Assembly (NCBI GenBank): GCA_020633675.1
Contig: JACKDE010000001.1
Span: 1,054,001-1,118,000 of the forward strand
Reading direction: 5' to 3'
DNA: 64,000 nt
DNA from: Deferribacteres bacterium
GTDB taxonomy: Bacteria > Zhuqueibacterota > Zhuqueibacteria > Zhuqueibacterales > Geothermadaptataceae
Made by a program: the position numbers and the translations under genes. The notes below the pieces were generated by a model. It had not been told where the DNA came from. It was given only the letters and a program-made list of their open reading frames with translations, and made no database searches. Positions 36,733 through 44,843 of the stretch are shown here, piece by piece; position 1 is the stretch's first letter; each line of letters begins with the position of its first letter.

Positions 36733-37989
36733 TTATTCCAAAATCAGTTTGTCGATGTCGCCAAAATTGTCGTAGCTGGAAGTGATCACTTTTTCGCCGG
36801 GTTCAAGGCCTTCCAGCACCTCGAAAACCTGTGTGTTCTTGCGTCCGAGCCGGATGCGGCGCTTGGTGGCAAAATCACCGGATGCGTCCAGCACATACAC
36901 CCACTGACCGCCGGTTTTTTGGTAGAAGCCACCCAGTGACAACAGCACCTGATCTGTCAAGCCGCTGAATTGCAGCCGGATATGCACGGTCTGACCACGC
37001 CGGATACCATCCGGTTCTTTGCCATCGAATTCCATATCGACATCGAAACGGCCGTCACGAATTTCAGGGTAGATTTTTGCGGTTTGCAATTGGTACGTTT
37101 GGCCGGCGAAATCAAATTCGCCTCGCTGGCCGATCTCGACACGCGGCAGATAATGCTCGTCGATCGCCGCAACAACTTTGAAATTATCGATCACGTCGAT
37201 TTGACCGAGGCGTTGACCCTGGCTTTTTGATTCGCCGATTTCGGCATTCAGTGAGGTCAATTGACCGGTAATCGGCGCGCGAATCACCAACTCATCGAGA
37301 CGCCGCCGCGCGATTTGCAGATTGTCCTGCAAGCGCTGCCAGGAAGACTCCAACTGGCCAACCTGAATCTCCTGAAAAACAGAGTCACTGCGTACGGCTG
37401 CGATGGTGAGATTGTTGAGCCGGACCTGATACTTGTATTCGTCTTCGATGGCTTCAAATTCAGCTTCGGAAACCAGGTTTTTTTCTCGCAGCGCCTTGTT
37501 GCGTTCGTATTGCCGTTTCAGGCGCTGAATGTTGTACTCCAATTCCAGGATGCGCTGCCGGTTTTGGATGCGGTTGCGCTCCAATTGAAACTTGGTGTTG
37601 GTCAGCAAATTGCGCTGTTCGACAACCAGCGCGTCCTGGTTCGAAATGGAGATCAGCAAACTGGTGTTTGCCAGCCGCAAAATTTTGTCACCCGTTTGCA
37701 CGAAGCTGCCCGCTTTGCGAAATACGGTATCGACCTTGCCACCTTCGATTGCGTCGAGGAAAATGGTTTTGATCGGCTGTACGGTGCCAGTGACGGGGAT
37801 GAATTCCTGAAAGGGACCACGCTTCACTTCAGAAATGGTGATGCGTTCGGATTTTACATTGAGCTTCGAGCTGCTGTCTCCCCAAATGAAACTGTAGAGC
37901 AGAAATGAAAAGAAAAGCACAGCAGCGCCTACTATGGCGATTTTGCGTGGCGGCCATTTTTTCTTTTCAATTTTTCGGTCCATTGACAT
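36733..37989 (-). CDS. HlyD/MacA-like membrane fusion (adaptor) protein
   Basis: A periplasmic adaptor of about 418 residues: short cytoplasmic basic start, one membrane helix (KIAIVGAAVLFFSFLLYSFIWG), a half lipoyl domain (GGKVDTVFRKAGSFVQTGDKILRL), a long alpha-helical hairpin (about 100-200), the second lipoyl half (ITGQLTSLNAEIGESKSQGQ) and a beta-barrel. ATG 37989 has AGGTGA nine bases before it; GTG 37998 is the alternative. Such adaptors link an inner-membrane ABC permease to an outer-membrane channel or envelope acceptor. Confidence 0.9.
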   Translation of the reverse strand: MSMDRKIEKKKWPPRKIAIVGAAVLFFSFLLYSFIWGDSSSKLNVKSERITISEVKRGPFQEFIPVTGTVQPIKTIFLDAIEGGKVDTVFRKAGSFVQTGDKILRLANTSLLISISNQDALVVEQRNLLTNTKFQLERNRIQNRQRILELEYNIQRLKRQYERNKALREKNLVSEAEFEAIEDEYKYQVRLNNLTIAAVRSDSVFQEIQVGQLESSWQRLQDNLQIARRRLDELVIRAPITGQLTSLNAEIGESKSQGQRLGQIDVIDNFKVVAAIDEHYLPRVEIGQRGEFDFAGQTYQLQTAKIYPEIRDGRFDVDMEFDGKEPDGIRRGQTVHIRLQFSGLTDQVLLSLGGFYQKTGGQWVYVLDASGDFATKRRIRLGRKNTQVFEVLEGLEPGEKVITSSYDNFGDIDKLILE

Positions 37990-38063
37990 CGTTTTCACTC
38001 ACCTGTTTTTGTGGACGGGATTTGCTCGTTCATTCTGCCTGCTTGCATGCAGACCCGGCTGAA

Positions 38064-38093
38064 AGAATACGCGTTGAATATGAAAAGTTTCAA
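38064..38093 (-). promoter_or_regulatory. Putative promoter for the adaptor-ATPase operon
   Basis: On the minus strand TTGAAA (38093-38088), 18 bases, TATTCT (38069-38064) resembles a sigma-70 promoter about 75 bases before the adaptor start. Between this and the plus-strand promoter at 38325 I see nothing else in the 440-base divergent region. Confidence 0.4.
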
Positions 38094-38324
38094 TAAGTAT
38101 ACCAAAACAAATGTGACTGCCTGATCGGATGCTATTGAAATTTTTGCTTTTGCGAAGTATCCGATAGTATTACACGAAATGTACGGATGCGAACACCTGT
38201 CCGTATCATGGAGCAGGTTTGTCGTGGCTGAAAAGATTGTGCTTTGGAATCGATTGGCAATTGTACCGCTTTTCCGTTGCATAGGTGAGTGGTTCGCAAG
38301 CTTTGGGCAAAGGCTTGTATTTGC

Positions 38325-38353
38325 TTGACAAAACTTATTAATTTCTTTATTTT
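38325..38353 (+). promoter_or_regulatory. Strong sigma-70-type promoter of the cold-shock gene
   Basis: A consensus TTGACA (38325-38330) is 17 bases from TATTTT (38348-38353), in AT-rich sequence. It would give a leader of about 70 bases before ATG 38433, in keeping with the long leaders of cold-shock mRNAs. Confidence 0.75.
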
Positions 38354-38432
38354 AAAAGCAATTTTACCAAGCGATTTGTGCCGCCAATTGAGGCGCCTGC
38401 AATTTGCTAATTGTGAGGAGTCAGGGCAGACC

Positions 38433-38651
38433 ATGCAGCATGGCAAGGTCAAGTGGTTTAACGAGAACAAGGGCTATGGCTACATATTGAGCGAGTTCGG
38501 CCAGGAAGTCTTTTTCCATTTCACAGTCATCCAGATGGAAGGCTTCAAGACACTGGCTCCGGGCGCGCTGGTCGCCTTTGAGCACATCGATGGCGAGAAA
38601 GGGCCTTTGGCAACGCGTGTGGTGAAAGTCAGTACCAATGGCCTGAAGTAG
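38433..38651 (+). CDS. Cold-shock domain protein
   Basis: Seventy-two residues, a single cold-shock domain. It begins MQHGKVKWFNENKGYGYI, where RNP1 is K-G-Y-G-Y-I and differs from the usual KGFGFI only by Phe to Tyr changes. RNP2 is V-F-F-H-F. It binds single-stranded nucleic acid. The start is ATG 38433 with GAGGAG twelve bases before. It has its own promoter and terminator, so it is a monocistronic unit. Confidence 0.92.
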   Translation: MQHGKVKWFNENKGYGYILSEFGQEVFFHFTVIQMEGFKTLAPGALVAFEHIDGEKGPLATRVVKVSTNGLK

Positions 38652-38714
38652 AGTATGGGCTGACATGTTGGCTACAATGGCCGCCATTATTAGAACTGCG
38701 AACTATTTTAAGAA

Positions 38715-38745
38715 TCACCCCGATGGTTTTGACGGGGTTTGTTAT
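38715..38745 (+). terminator. Probable terminator of the cold-shock gene
   Basis: ACCCCG (38717-38722) pairs with CGGGGT (38733-38738) and is followed by TTTGTTATT. The stem is short, so termination may be partial and the next gene 38 bases away could be read through. Confidence 0.5.
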
Positions 38746-38775
38746 TGATGAAAACCACCAAGCAATGAGGAAATC

Positions 38776-39261
38776 GTGGAATTCAACGACACAGATATTG
38801 ACCATATTGCCAGTGTACTCAACGCCAAGGCAAAAAAGATGGGCCCGAACTACCGCATGACCTTTGAAAATAAGGAAGCAGGCCGCAAGATCAGCCTGGA
38901 AATCTACCCGAACACGCAAATCGGTAGCGAGCGCGGTAACCTGATCATTGTGTATGCTTCCAGTGCCTTCCTGCAATTGCAATTCTGCACCGGCTACGTG
39001 ATCAGCAAAATGCTTGGCGAAGTGACGTTTATTGCCCGCCATCAGGGCCGGGTGAGCGGACTGATTGTCGAGCGCGAAGCTGGCTGCTCGCTCTATGCCA
39101 ACGTCGATGAGTCAGTGCTGTCAGGTGATTTCACCCAGTTGGGCCCGGAAGTCATGTTGTCGAGCATCGCCTTATCCTTGTCCGAGCAGCTCATCAGCGA
39201 CGGCAGCGGCCGCCTCGATGCCGATGCGATGCTGGATGAAGAAGATGAGGATGATGAATAA
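38776..39261 (+). CDS. Hypothetical protein with acidic tail
   Basis: A soluble protein of 161 residues that I do not recognise. It starts at GTG 38776 behind GAGGAAATC. The first 130 residues look like a mixed alpha/beta domain (ISLEIYPNTQIG, NLIIVYASSAFLQLQF, EVTFIARHQGRVSGLIVEREAGCSLYANV). The last eleven residues are almost all Asp and Glu, an acidic tail that could mimic nucleic acid or bind a basic partner. It lacks a signal peptide. It follows the cold-shock gene in the same direction. Confidence 0.7.
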   Translation: MEFNDTDIDHIASVLNAKAKKMGPNYRMTFENKEAGRKISLEIYPNTQIGSERGNLIIVYASSAFLQLQFCTGYVISKMLGEVTFIARHQGRVSGLIVEREAGCSLYANVDESVLSGDFTQLGPEVMLSSIALSLSEQLISDGSGRLDADAMLDEEDEDDE

Positions 39262-39278
39262 GTCTTAAGGGGGGTGCG

Positions 39279-39536
39279 ATGCCTGAAATAAGCAGGTTTT
39301 TAGGAATTGTTATCTTCATGAACTTCAATGATCACTCACCGCCACATTTTCACGCAAAATATGGCGAATATCACATCACAGTCGAAATGGAAACTGGAAT
39401 TGTCGAAGGTAAATTTCCCAAAAGAGCGCTTCGGCTTGTCGCTGAGTGGGCGGAGTTGCATGAAGTGGAATTGATGATGAATTGGCATTCGATGATGACA
39501 ACAGGTGAGTTTCGCAAAATAGCGCCGTTGGAGTAA
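39279..39536 (+). CDS. DUF4160 family protein
   Basis: Eighty-five residues with the DUF4160 pattern: MPEISRFLGIVIFMNFNDHSPPHFHAKYGEYH, where the N-D-H-x-P-P-H-F-H stretch is the family hallmark, then a C-terminal helix with WAELHEVELMMNW. The family is regularly encoded beside a DUF2442 gene, as here (seven bases apart), and the pair is suspected to act as a toxin-antitoxin-like or regulatory module. The histidine-rich motif suggests metal or nucleic-acid binding. Confidence 0.9.
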   Translation: MPEISRFLGIVIFMNFNDHSPPHFHAKYGEYHITVEMETGIVEGKFPKRALRLVAEWAELHEVELMMNWHSMMTTGEFRKIAPLE

Positions 39537-39543
39537 AAAAGTC

Positions 39544-39810
39544 ATGTTACTTGAAATCAAAGCAGCCGAATATATCGATGACTACCGCATTTTTCTGGAA
39601 TTCAATGATGGATACAAAGCAGCAGTCGATTTGAAAGAAGTGCTTCAAAACGAGCAGAGAAAAATATTCGAGCCGCTGAAGAATCCCCACTATTTTAAGA
39701 GATTTTCGCTACGATTCAATACCATCTGTTGGCAAAATGACGTAGATTTTGCTCCGGAATTTTTATACGATTTGGCAAAAAAACAGCAAAGCACAAATGT
39801 GTCAGCCTGA
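39544..39810 (+). CDS. DUF2442 family protein
   Basis: Eighty-eight residues of DUF2442 type: the N-terminal AAEYIDDYRIFLEFNDGYKAAVDLKE strand pair, then PHYFKRFSLRFNTICWQNDVDFAPEFLYD, the characteristic W-x-x-x-D-(F/L)-x-P-E-F-LYD end. It forms an operon with the DUF4160 gene just upstream. Its C-terminus is followed by the repeat-like gap leading to the recombinase gene. Confidence 0.9.
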   Translation: MLLEIKAAEYIDDYRIFLEFNDGYKAAVDLKEVLQNEQRKIFEPLKNPHYFKRFSLRFNTICWQNDVDFAPEFLYDLAKKQQSTNVSA

Positions 39811-39997
39811 CACCTTGCGCGATGAAACTGCTCTTCTTCACTGATTTTACGAAACGCTGCCAAGTCGCAAAAAACTTTGCGCAACCTTCACATCTCCGCG
39901 CCTTTGCGTAAGAAATGGCGCTAAACAGAAACAGCAAAAATGAATTCACGACCTGCATCCAAAACGAAAAAACTCGCCTGATACTGAACCGAGTGCG

Positions 39998-40957
39998 ATG
40001 CAAGACTTTATCCAGGAATTCCTCGATTTCCTCGTCGTCGAGCGCAATCTCGCCGGCAACACCATCGAAGCCTATCGCCGCGATTTAAAGCACTATCTCG
40101 ATTTCCTCATCCAAACCAACCGCAGCCAACTCGGGCAGATCAAACCGGAAGCCATTTATCATTTTATTCGACAATTCCAGGATTTCGGGCTGGCAGAAAG
40201 CAGCATCGCCCGCATGCTGTCGGCGGTGAAATCGTTCCACAAATATGTGCTCAACGAGCGCTACTGCAGCCACAATCCGGCTGATGCAGTGACCATCAAG
40301 CGGCGGCCGCTGGAACTGCCGGCCGTGCTCGAAATCCACGAGATCGAGCTGATTTTGGAGCTGCCGCTCACCGACGAGCCGCTCGGTCTGCGCGATAAGG
40401 CCATGTTCGAATTTTTATACGCCACCGGTGCGCGCATCTCCGAAGTGCTGCACACAACCCAGGGCGACTATTTTGCGGATGACGGCTTTGTGCGCCTGTT
40501 TGGCAAGGGCCGCAAGGAGCGCATCGTGCCGGTGGGCGAGGAAGCCGCGCACTGGCTGCGGCAGTACCAATTGCACGGTCGGCCGCTGCTGGCCAATGCC
40601 TTACACTCGCACGATGTGCTGTTTCTGAATCGCTTCGGACGCCAGCTCTCGCGCATGGGCGCGTGGAAGCTGCTGCGCAAATACGTCGACCAGTCCGGTA
40701 TCAAAAAGCATGTTTCGCCGCACACCTTTCGACACTCGTTTGCCACCCACCTGCTCGAAGGCGGCGCCGACCTGCGGGCGGTGCAGGAGATGCTCGGTCA
40801 CGCCGACATCTCCACCACGCAAATTTACACCCACCTCGACAAAGCCTATCTGCGCGAGGTGTTGCAGCAATTCCACCCGCTCGAACGCATGAAGAAGGCA
40901 GAGAAAGGAGGTTGGAAGACGGAAGGAAGAACACAAAAAGCGCGCAAAGGGATGTAG
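39998..40957 (+). CDS. xerD: XerC/XerD-type tyrosine recombinase
   Basis: The N-terminal SAM-like domain (residues 1-100) and catalytic domain are complete, with R146 (ATGARISEV), K170 (GKGRKER), H242-x-x-R245 (HTFRHSFATHLLEGGADL), H268 (LGHADIS) and the nucleophile Y277 (YTHLDK). Length and motifs fit the chromosome-dimer recombinases XerC/XerD more than a phage integrase. The protein continues some twenty residues past the normal FHPL end with a basic tail (KKAEKGGWKTEGRTQKARKGM), perhaps gained when flanking repeat sequence was read into. Xer versus a mobile-element integrase cannot be settled; its place at the edge of an accessory region is suggestive. Confidence 0.88.
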   Translation: MQDFIQEFLDFLVVERNLAGNTIEAYRRDLKHYLDFLIQTNRSQLGQIKPEAIYHFIRQFQDFGLAESSIARMLSAVKSFHKYVLNERYCSHNPADAVTIKRRPLELPAVLEIHEIELILELPLTDEPLGLRDKAMFEFLYATGARISEVLHTTQGDYFADDGFVRLFGKGRKERIVPVGEEAAHWLRQYQLHGRPLLANALHSHDVLFLNRFGRQLSRMGAWKLLRKYVDQSGIKKHVSPHTFRHSFATHLLEGGADLRAVQEMLGHADISTTQIYTHLDKAYLREVLQQFHPLERMKKAEKGGWKTEGRTQKARKGM

Positions 40958-41007
40958 GGGTAAGCGGCCGCGTGCCCGGCGCAGGGCAGAATCTCGAGAT
41001 GTGCATT

Positions 41008-41035
41008 GTAGAGACGCAAAATTTTGCGTCTCTAC
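41008..41035. repeat. Perfect 28-bp palindrome, GTAGAGACGC family
   Basis: The 14-base arm GTAGAGACGCAAAA is followed at once by its exact reverse complement. No coding role is seen. Palindromes of this GTAGAGACGC type occur scattered in many bacterial genomes. The surrounding gap 40958-41358 contains this, the YTCGGC repeats and a second palindrome, and no gene. Confidence 0.9.
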
Positions 41036-41184
41036 CTCCATTACAATTGTCATGCAGGATGCATCTATTTAGCAAAACTACCTGTTTACATTCTGGCTGG
41101 AGAACATTATTTTGAGAAAGATTCGCCGCCGAATGCTTTCGAATACAACCGAGCCACGCCGAAAATGGTTTTACAAAGAAAAAT

Positions 41185-41220
41185 TTCGGCGAAGCTCGGC
41201 AAAATTCGGCGTGATTCGGC
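41185..41220. repeat. Four YTCGGC units at exact 10-bp spacing
   Basis: TTCGGC, CTCGGC, TTCGGC and TTCGGC begin at 41185, 41195, 41205 and 41215, one helical turn apart. Inverted copies GCCGAA lie at 41128 and 41158. They are about 140 bases upstream of the TIR gene and could be protein-binding sites or a degenerate repeat. Confidence 0.65.
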
Positions 41221-41270
41221 GGGAAATCCCGACATTTGAGCCGGGCGTTTGAAATGAACAAGAGTCGTTG

Positions 41271-41298
41271 GTAGGGGCATGGCGCGCCATGCCCCTAC
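41271..41298. repeat. Perfect 28-bp palindrome, GTAGGGGCATG family
   Basis: The arm GTAGGGGCATGGCG is followed directly by its exact complement. Length and the terminal GTAG equal those of the palindrome at 41008, although the rest of the sequence differs. It lies 60 bases before the TIR gene and is present in its probable leader. Confidence 0.9.
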
Positions 41299-41358
41299 GC
41301 TCGTTAATTCGTTTTTGTATTATTGGGACGATAATAAGAAACCAACTGCGGGGACGTG

Positions 41359-44136
41359 ATGCACAAAGTCTTCATCAGCTACAGCCACAAAGATGCCGAT
41401 TGGGTGAAAGGCTGGCTTTTGCCGAAATTCGAAAGCAACGGCGTGCCGGCGCATGTCGATTATCGCGATTTTGAGATTGGCGTGCCCAGCCTGGTCAACA
41501 TGGAACGCGCGGTGGAAGAGTGCGCCAAAACCCTGCTCGTGCTGACGCCCAATTACGTCGAAAGCGAATTCACCAACTTTGAAGCGCTCATGCTGCAAGT
41601 GAGTGACGTCATCAACGTGCGCAAAAAAATTCTGCCGTTGATGCTCGTCGATTGCACACTGCCAAAACGCCTCGCCATTTTTACCTACGCTGATTTTCGC
41701 GATGAAAACGAGCGACCGATGCAGCTGCAGCGCCTCGTCCGCCAGGTGAAAAAAGACTTCGCCGCGTTGGAACCGGCGAAGCCTGCTTACCCGCCTCTGG
41801 ACAACGAGCATGTTTCCCTCGAGCGACTGCCTTACACCGGTTATGAGCTGTTTGGCCGGCAAAAAGAGCTGCAAGCTTTGGATGAGGCCTGGGCAGCGGC
41901 GGGCACGCACGTCATCAGCTTTGTGGGTTACGGCGGCGTGGGCAAAAGCACGCTGCTCAACAAATGGCTCGAGCGCCTGCGCTGGGACAATTATCGCGGC
42001 GCGCAAAAAGTTTTTGCCTGGTCGTTCTACAGCCAGGGCACCAACGAACGCGTCACCTCCGCGGATAAATTTATCAACGACGCCCTCGCCTGGTTTGGCG
42101 ATCCCAATCCCACCGCCGGTTCGCCGTGGGACAAAGGCAGCCGCCTCGCCGATTTGATCCGCCGCCACAAAACCTTGCTGCTGCTCGACGGCATGGAGCC
42201 GCTGCAATCCGCGTATGATTTTGAAGCGGGCGCGATCAAAGACCCGGCTTTACGCACGCTGATCACCGAGCTGGGCCGCCGCAATCCCGGCTTGTGCGTG
42301 ATTACCACGCGCGTGGCCGCGCCAGAGCTGGGCCGCTATCCGCAGACCTGCCAACAGATCGATCTCGAAAAGCTTTCTGCCGAAGCCGGTGCCATGCTGC
42401 TGAAAGTGCGCGGCACGCAGGGCAGCGACGAGGCGTTGCAGCAGGCGACGGCCAACTTCGGTTTTCATGCGTTGGCGATTAACCTGCTGGCGACTTACCT
42501 GCACGAGATTCCCGGGCACCCGATTGCGGCAGCAGCAGCCATACCCGACTTGCAGAACATTCCAGAACAAAAGGGCCGGCATCCGCGGCGGATCATGGCG
42601 GCTTTTGCCGACAAGCTGGGTAAAGTTGCCGCAACCGAGCTTTTGCACCTGCTCGGTATGTTCGACCGGCCGGTAGAGTTGCAAGCCATTGCCGCTGTCA
42701 TCGCCAAGCCGCCCATTCCTGACTTGACCGAGCCATTGACCAGCGTGCGTGATGCCGCTTTTCTGCAAGCCTGCGAAACCCTGCGACGCTACAAACTGAT
42801 CGCACCAACCAGCTCGCATAACCCCGACACGTTGGACTGCCACCCGTTGGTGCGCGAGCATTTTGGTGAAAAGCTGCGCTCGCAAAACCCGGCGGCGTGG
42901 AAAGAAGCACACGCCCGGCTTTATGAATATTACAAAAATCTGCCTGCCAAAGAATTGCCAGATACGTTGGAAGAAATGGAACCGCTGTTTGCGGCTGTGG
43001 CGCATGGGTGCCAGGCGGGGCAACCGACGAAAGTGTGGGAAGAAGTTTATTGGAAGAGGGTGTTGCGGGGAAATGAAAAATATACAGAAAGAAAACTCGG
43101 TGCTTTCGGGGCAGATTTATCGGCGCTATCAAACTTTTTTAAAATGCCTTGGGACAAACCATCATCTGGAATATCAGAGCAACGGCAAGCACTTGTCTTA
43201 AGTTTGGCCGGTTTTCGTCTGCGGGCGCTGGGCCGCTTAGCCGAGGCCAGCCAACCTATGCAAGCGGGATTGAATTTGTTTGTTAATCAAAAAGGTTGGA
43301 TAAATGCAGCCGCAAATGCTGGCAACCTCAGCGAACTCTATCTCACGTTGGGCAAGGTCAGCCAAGCCGTGGCTTCTGCCCGCCAGAGCGTAGACTTTGC
43401 TGACCGCAGTGGGGATTGGCAGATGCAGGTTCGCAACGGCACTTCTTTGGCGAACTCCTTACATCAGGGTGGCGATTTCAGAGCCGCCGAAAAATTATTC
43501 CATGAAGCCGAAGCCATGCAACAGCAAATGCAGCCTCAATATTTCTACCTCTATTCTCTGCGCGGCTTCCTATTCTGCGATCTGTTGCTGAGTCTGAGAC
43601 AGTATCAGGATGTGCAAAAGCGCGCCCGGCAAGCGTTGGAATGGGGATCTCGAGGATACACTTTGCTTGATTTTGCTTTGGACAAACTCTCCCTCGGTCG
43701 AGCTTTTTTGCTGCAAGCGCTTGCCACCGACCACGCCCAAGACGACGCCTTGAGCAAAGCCAAAGGGTGTTTGCAACAAGCCGTGGCCGGCTTGCGGAAA
43801 GCTGGCACGAGTCATCATTTGCCGCGTGCTTTATTCGCCCGCGCCGCCTGCTATCGCGTGCAAAATGAATTTGCCAATGCGCAGGCCGATTTCGAAGAAG
43901 CGCGAGAAATTGCCGAACGCGGGGAGATGAAATTGTTTTTGGCGGATTATCATTTGGAGGCGTGCCGGTTGTGCTTGGCGGAGGCCGGAGACGGGAGGAC
44001 GGAGGATGCAGAAGAGAAGAGGCGGCAGGCAAGGGTGCACCTTGAGGCCGCCGCCGAATTGGTCGAGCAAACGGGCTACCACCGCAGGGATGCGGAGGTC
44101 GAAGCGCTGCGTGCGCAAATCGCACAATTCAAATAA
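41359..44136 (+). CDS. TIR-NTPase-TPR protein (bacterial NLR-like, probable defence)
   Basis: Starting at ATG 41359 (a GTG lies directly before) the 925-residue protein has three parts. Residues 1-135 are a TIR domain (HKVFISYSHKDADWVKGWLL), with the glutamate expected to catalyse NAD cleavage at E75 (NYVESEFTNFE). Residues 155-500 are an NB-ARC-like NTPase with Walker A G190-Y-G-G-V-G-K-S-T, Walker B KTLLLLDGME, the sensor CVITTR and a GxP-like GFHALAI. Residues 600-925 are TPR-like helices ending in a repeat-rich tail. This is the layout of bacterial TIR-NLR proteins, which in studied cases sense phage products through repeats and then destroy NAD. Role in this organism is inference. A second, broken copy of its 3' end lies 820 bases downstream. 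Confidence 0.85.
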   Translation: MHKVFISYSHKDADWVKGWLLPKFESNGVPAHVDYRDFEIGVPSLVNMERAVEECAKTLLVLTPNYVESEFTNFEALMLQVSDVINVRKKILPLMLVDCTLPKRLAIFTYADFRDENERPMQLQRLVRQVKKDFAALEPAKPAYPPLDNEHVSLERLPYTGYELFGRQKELQALDEAWAAAGTHVISFVGYGGVGKSTLLNKWLERLRWDNYRGAQKVFAWSFYSQGTNERVTSADKFINDALAWFGDPNPTAGSPWDKGSRLADLIRRHKTLLLLDGMEPLQSAYDFEAGAIKDPALRTLITELGRRNPGLCVITTRVAAPELGRYPQTCQQIDLEKLSAEAGAMLLKVRGTQGSDEALQQATANFGFHALAINLLATYLHEIPGHPIAAAAAIPDLQNIPEQKGRHPRRIMAAFADKLGKVAATELLHLLGMFDRPVELQAIAAVIAKPPIPDLTEPLTSVRDAAFLQACETLRRYKLIAPTSSHNPDTLDCHPLVREHFGEKLRSQNPAAWKEAHARLYEYYKNLPAKELPDTLEEMEPLFAAVAHGCQAGQPTKVWEEVYWKRVLRGNEKYTERKLGAFGADLSALSNFFKMPWDKPSSGISEQRQALVLSLAGFRLRALGRLAEASQPMQAGLNLFVNQKGWINAAANAGNLSELYLTLGKVSQAVASARQSVDFADRSGDWQMQVRNGTSLANSLHQGGDFRAAEKLFHEAEAMQQQMQPQYFYLYSLRGFLFCDLLLSLRQYQDVQKRARQALEWGSRGYTLLDFALDKLSLGRAFLLQALATDHAQDDALSKAKGCLQQAVAGLRKAGTSHHLPRALFARAACYRVQNEFANAQADFEEAREIAERGEMKLFLADYHLEACRLCLAEAGDGRTEDAEEKRRQARVHLEAAAELVEQTGYHRRDAEVEALRAQIAQFK

Positions 44137-44178
44137 ACTTCAATAATCAAACACTGAAGTTGTCATCGAAATTTGAGA

Positions 44179-44218
44179 TTGACAATTGTGGTGAAATATG
44201 TATATTTAAATTATACAT
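44179..44218 (+). promoter_or_regulatory. Promoter and operator of the VapBC-like module
   Basis: TTGACA (44179-44184), 16 bases, TATATT forms a sigma-70-type promoter. The inverted repeat ATGTATA (44198-44204) and TATACAT (44212-44218) overlaps its -10 region, which is how antitoxin-toxin complexes usually repress their own operon. Confidence 0.65.
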
Positions 44219-44233
44219 AAAACGGAGATGATC

Positions 44234-44476
44234 ATGAAGGCCAGTGTCGTTGATTTAAGATACAAAATGAGTGATATCCTCAAAGCTTTGGAGAGAAATG
44301 AGGCAGTAACAGTGCTTTACCATGGCAAAGTCAAAGGTGTTATCGTCCCTGCCAAAAAAGATACGCCTAAAAGCATAACCAACCATCCCTTTTTTGGCAT
44401 GCTGTCCGGTGAGCAGCGGAAATCTGTGCCGGAGACTCTCGACGATTTAAGAAAGCCAAGATATGACGCTGTTTGA
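44234..44476 (+). CDS. Phd/VapB-type antitoxin
   Basis: Eighty residues, MKASVVDLRYKMSDILKALERNEAVTVLYHGKVKGVIVP, matching the Phd/YefM-like antitoxin fold: an N-terminal DNA-binding part that sets out conserved residues of the loop and strand pair, and a C-terminal tail (HPFFGMLSG then ETLDDLRK) to embrace the toxin. ATG 44234 with GGAG before it is preferred over 44228. It overlaps the toxin gene by 14 bases, so translation is coupled. Confidence 0.85.
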   Translation: MKASVVDLRYKMSDILKALERNEAVTVLYHGKVKGVIVPAKKDTPKSITNHPFFGMLSGEQRKSVPETLDDLRKPRYDAV

Positions 44477-44843
44477 TACTGACATATTTATTTGGGTACA
44501 AAAAGGCAATGAAAAAGCAGCGAAGCTCATGGAAAAATCCAGTAACAGGTATCTTTCCATTCAAACATATATGGAGTTGTTGCAATGCGCCCGCGACAAA
44601 ACCCAACATAGATACGTCAAGGATTTTATTGCGTCTTATGGCTTCATTGTTCTTCCGTTAACAGAGAACATCGGCCACCGCGCATCGATTTATATTGAAG
44701 AGTACACTCTTGTTTCGGGATTGCGCTCCGGAGATGCCATTATAGCCGCTACCGCTGTTGAGAATAATTTGACCCTGGCTTCAAGCAATGCCAAACATTT
44801 TAAAACGATAAAAGATTTAAGCTTAAAAATATTCAAGCCGTGA
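44463..44843 (+). CDS. PIN-domain ribonuclease toxin (VapC-type)
   Basis: A 126-residue PIN domain with the acidic metal site: D5 and D7 (MTLFDTDIFIW), E38 (SIQTYMELLQCA) and D91 (LRSGDAIIAATA). Such toxins cleave structured RNAs such as tRNA or rRNA when the antitoxin is lost. It overlaps the antitoxin and sits between the TIR gene and a remnant of the same gene family. Confidence 0.9.
   Translation: MTLFDTDIFIWVQKGNEKAAKLMEKSSNRYLSIQTYMELLQCARDKTQHRYVKDFIASYGFIVLPLTENIGHRASIYIEEYTLVSGLRSGDAIIAATAVENNLTLASSNAKHFKTIKDLSLKIFKP

Noticed and set aside
41024..41239. Small gene between the recombinase and the TIR gene
   Set aside because: The frame consists largely of palindrome and YTCGGC repeat sequence and lacks a ribosome site.
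40958..41298. CRISPR array
   Set aside because: The palindromes differ from each other, and the 10-bp units are too short and lack spacers.
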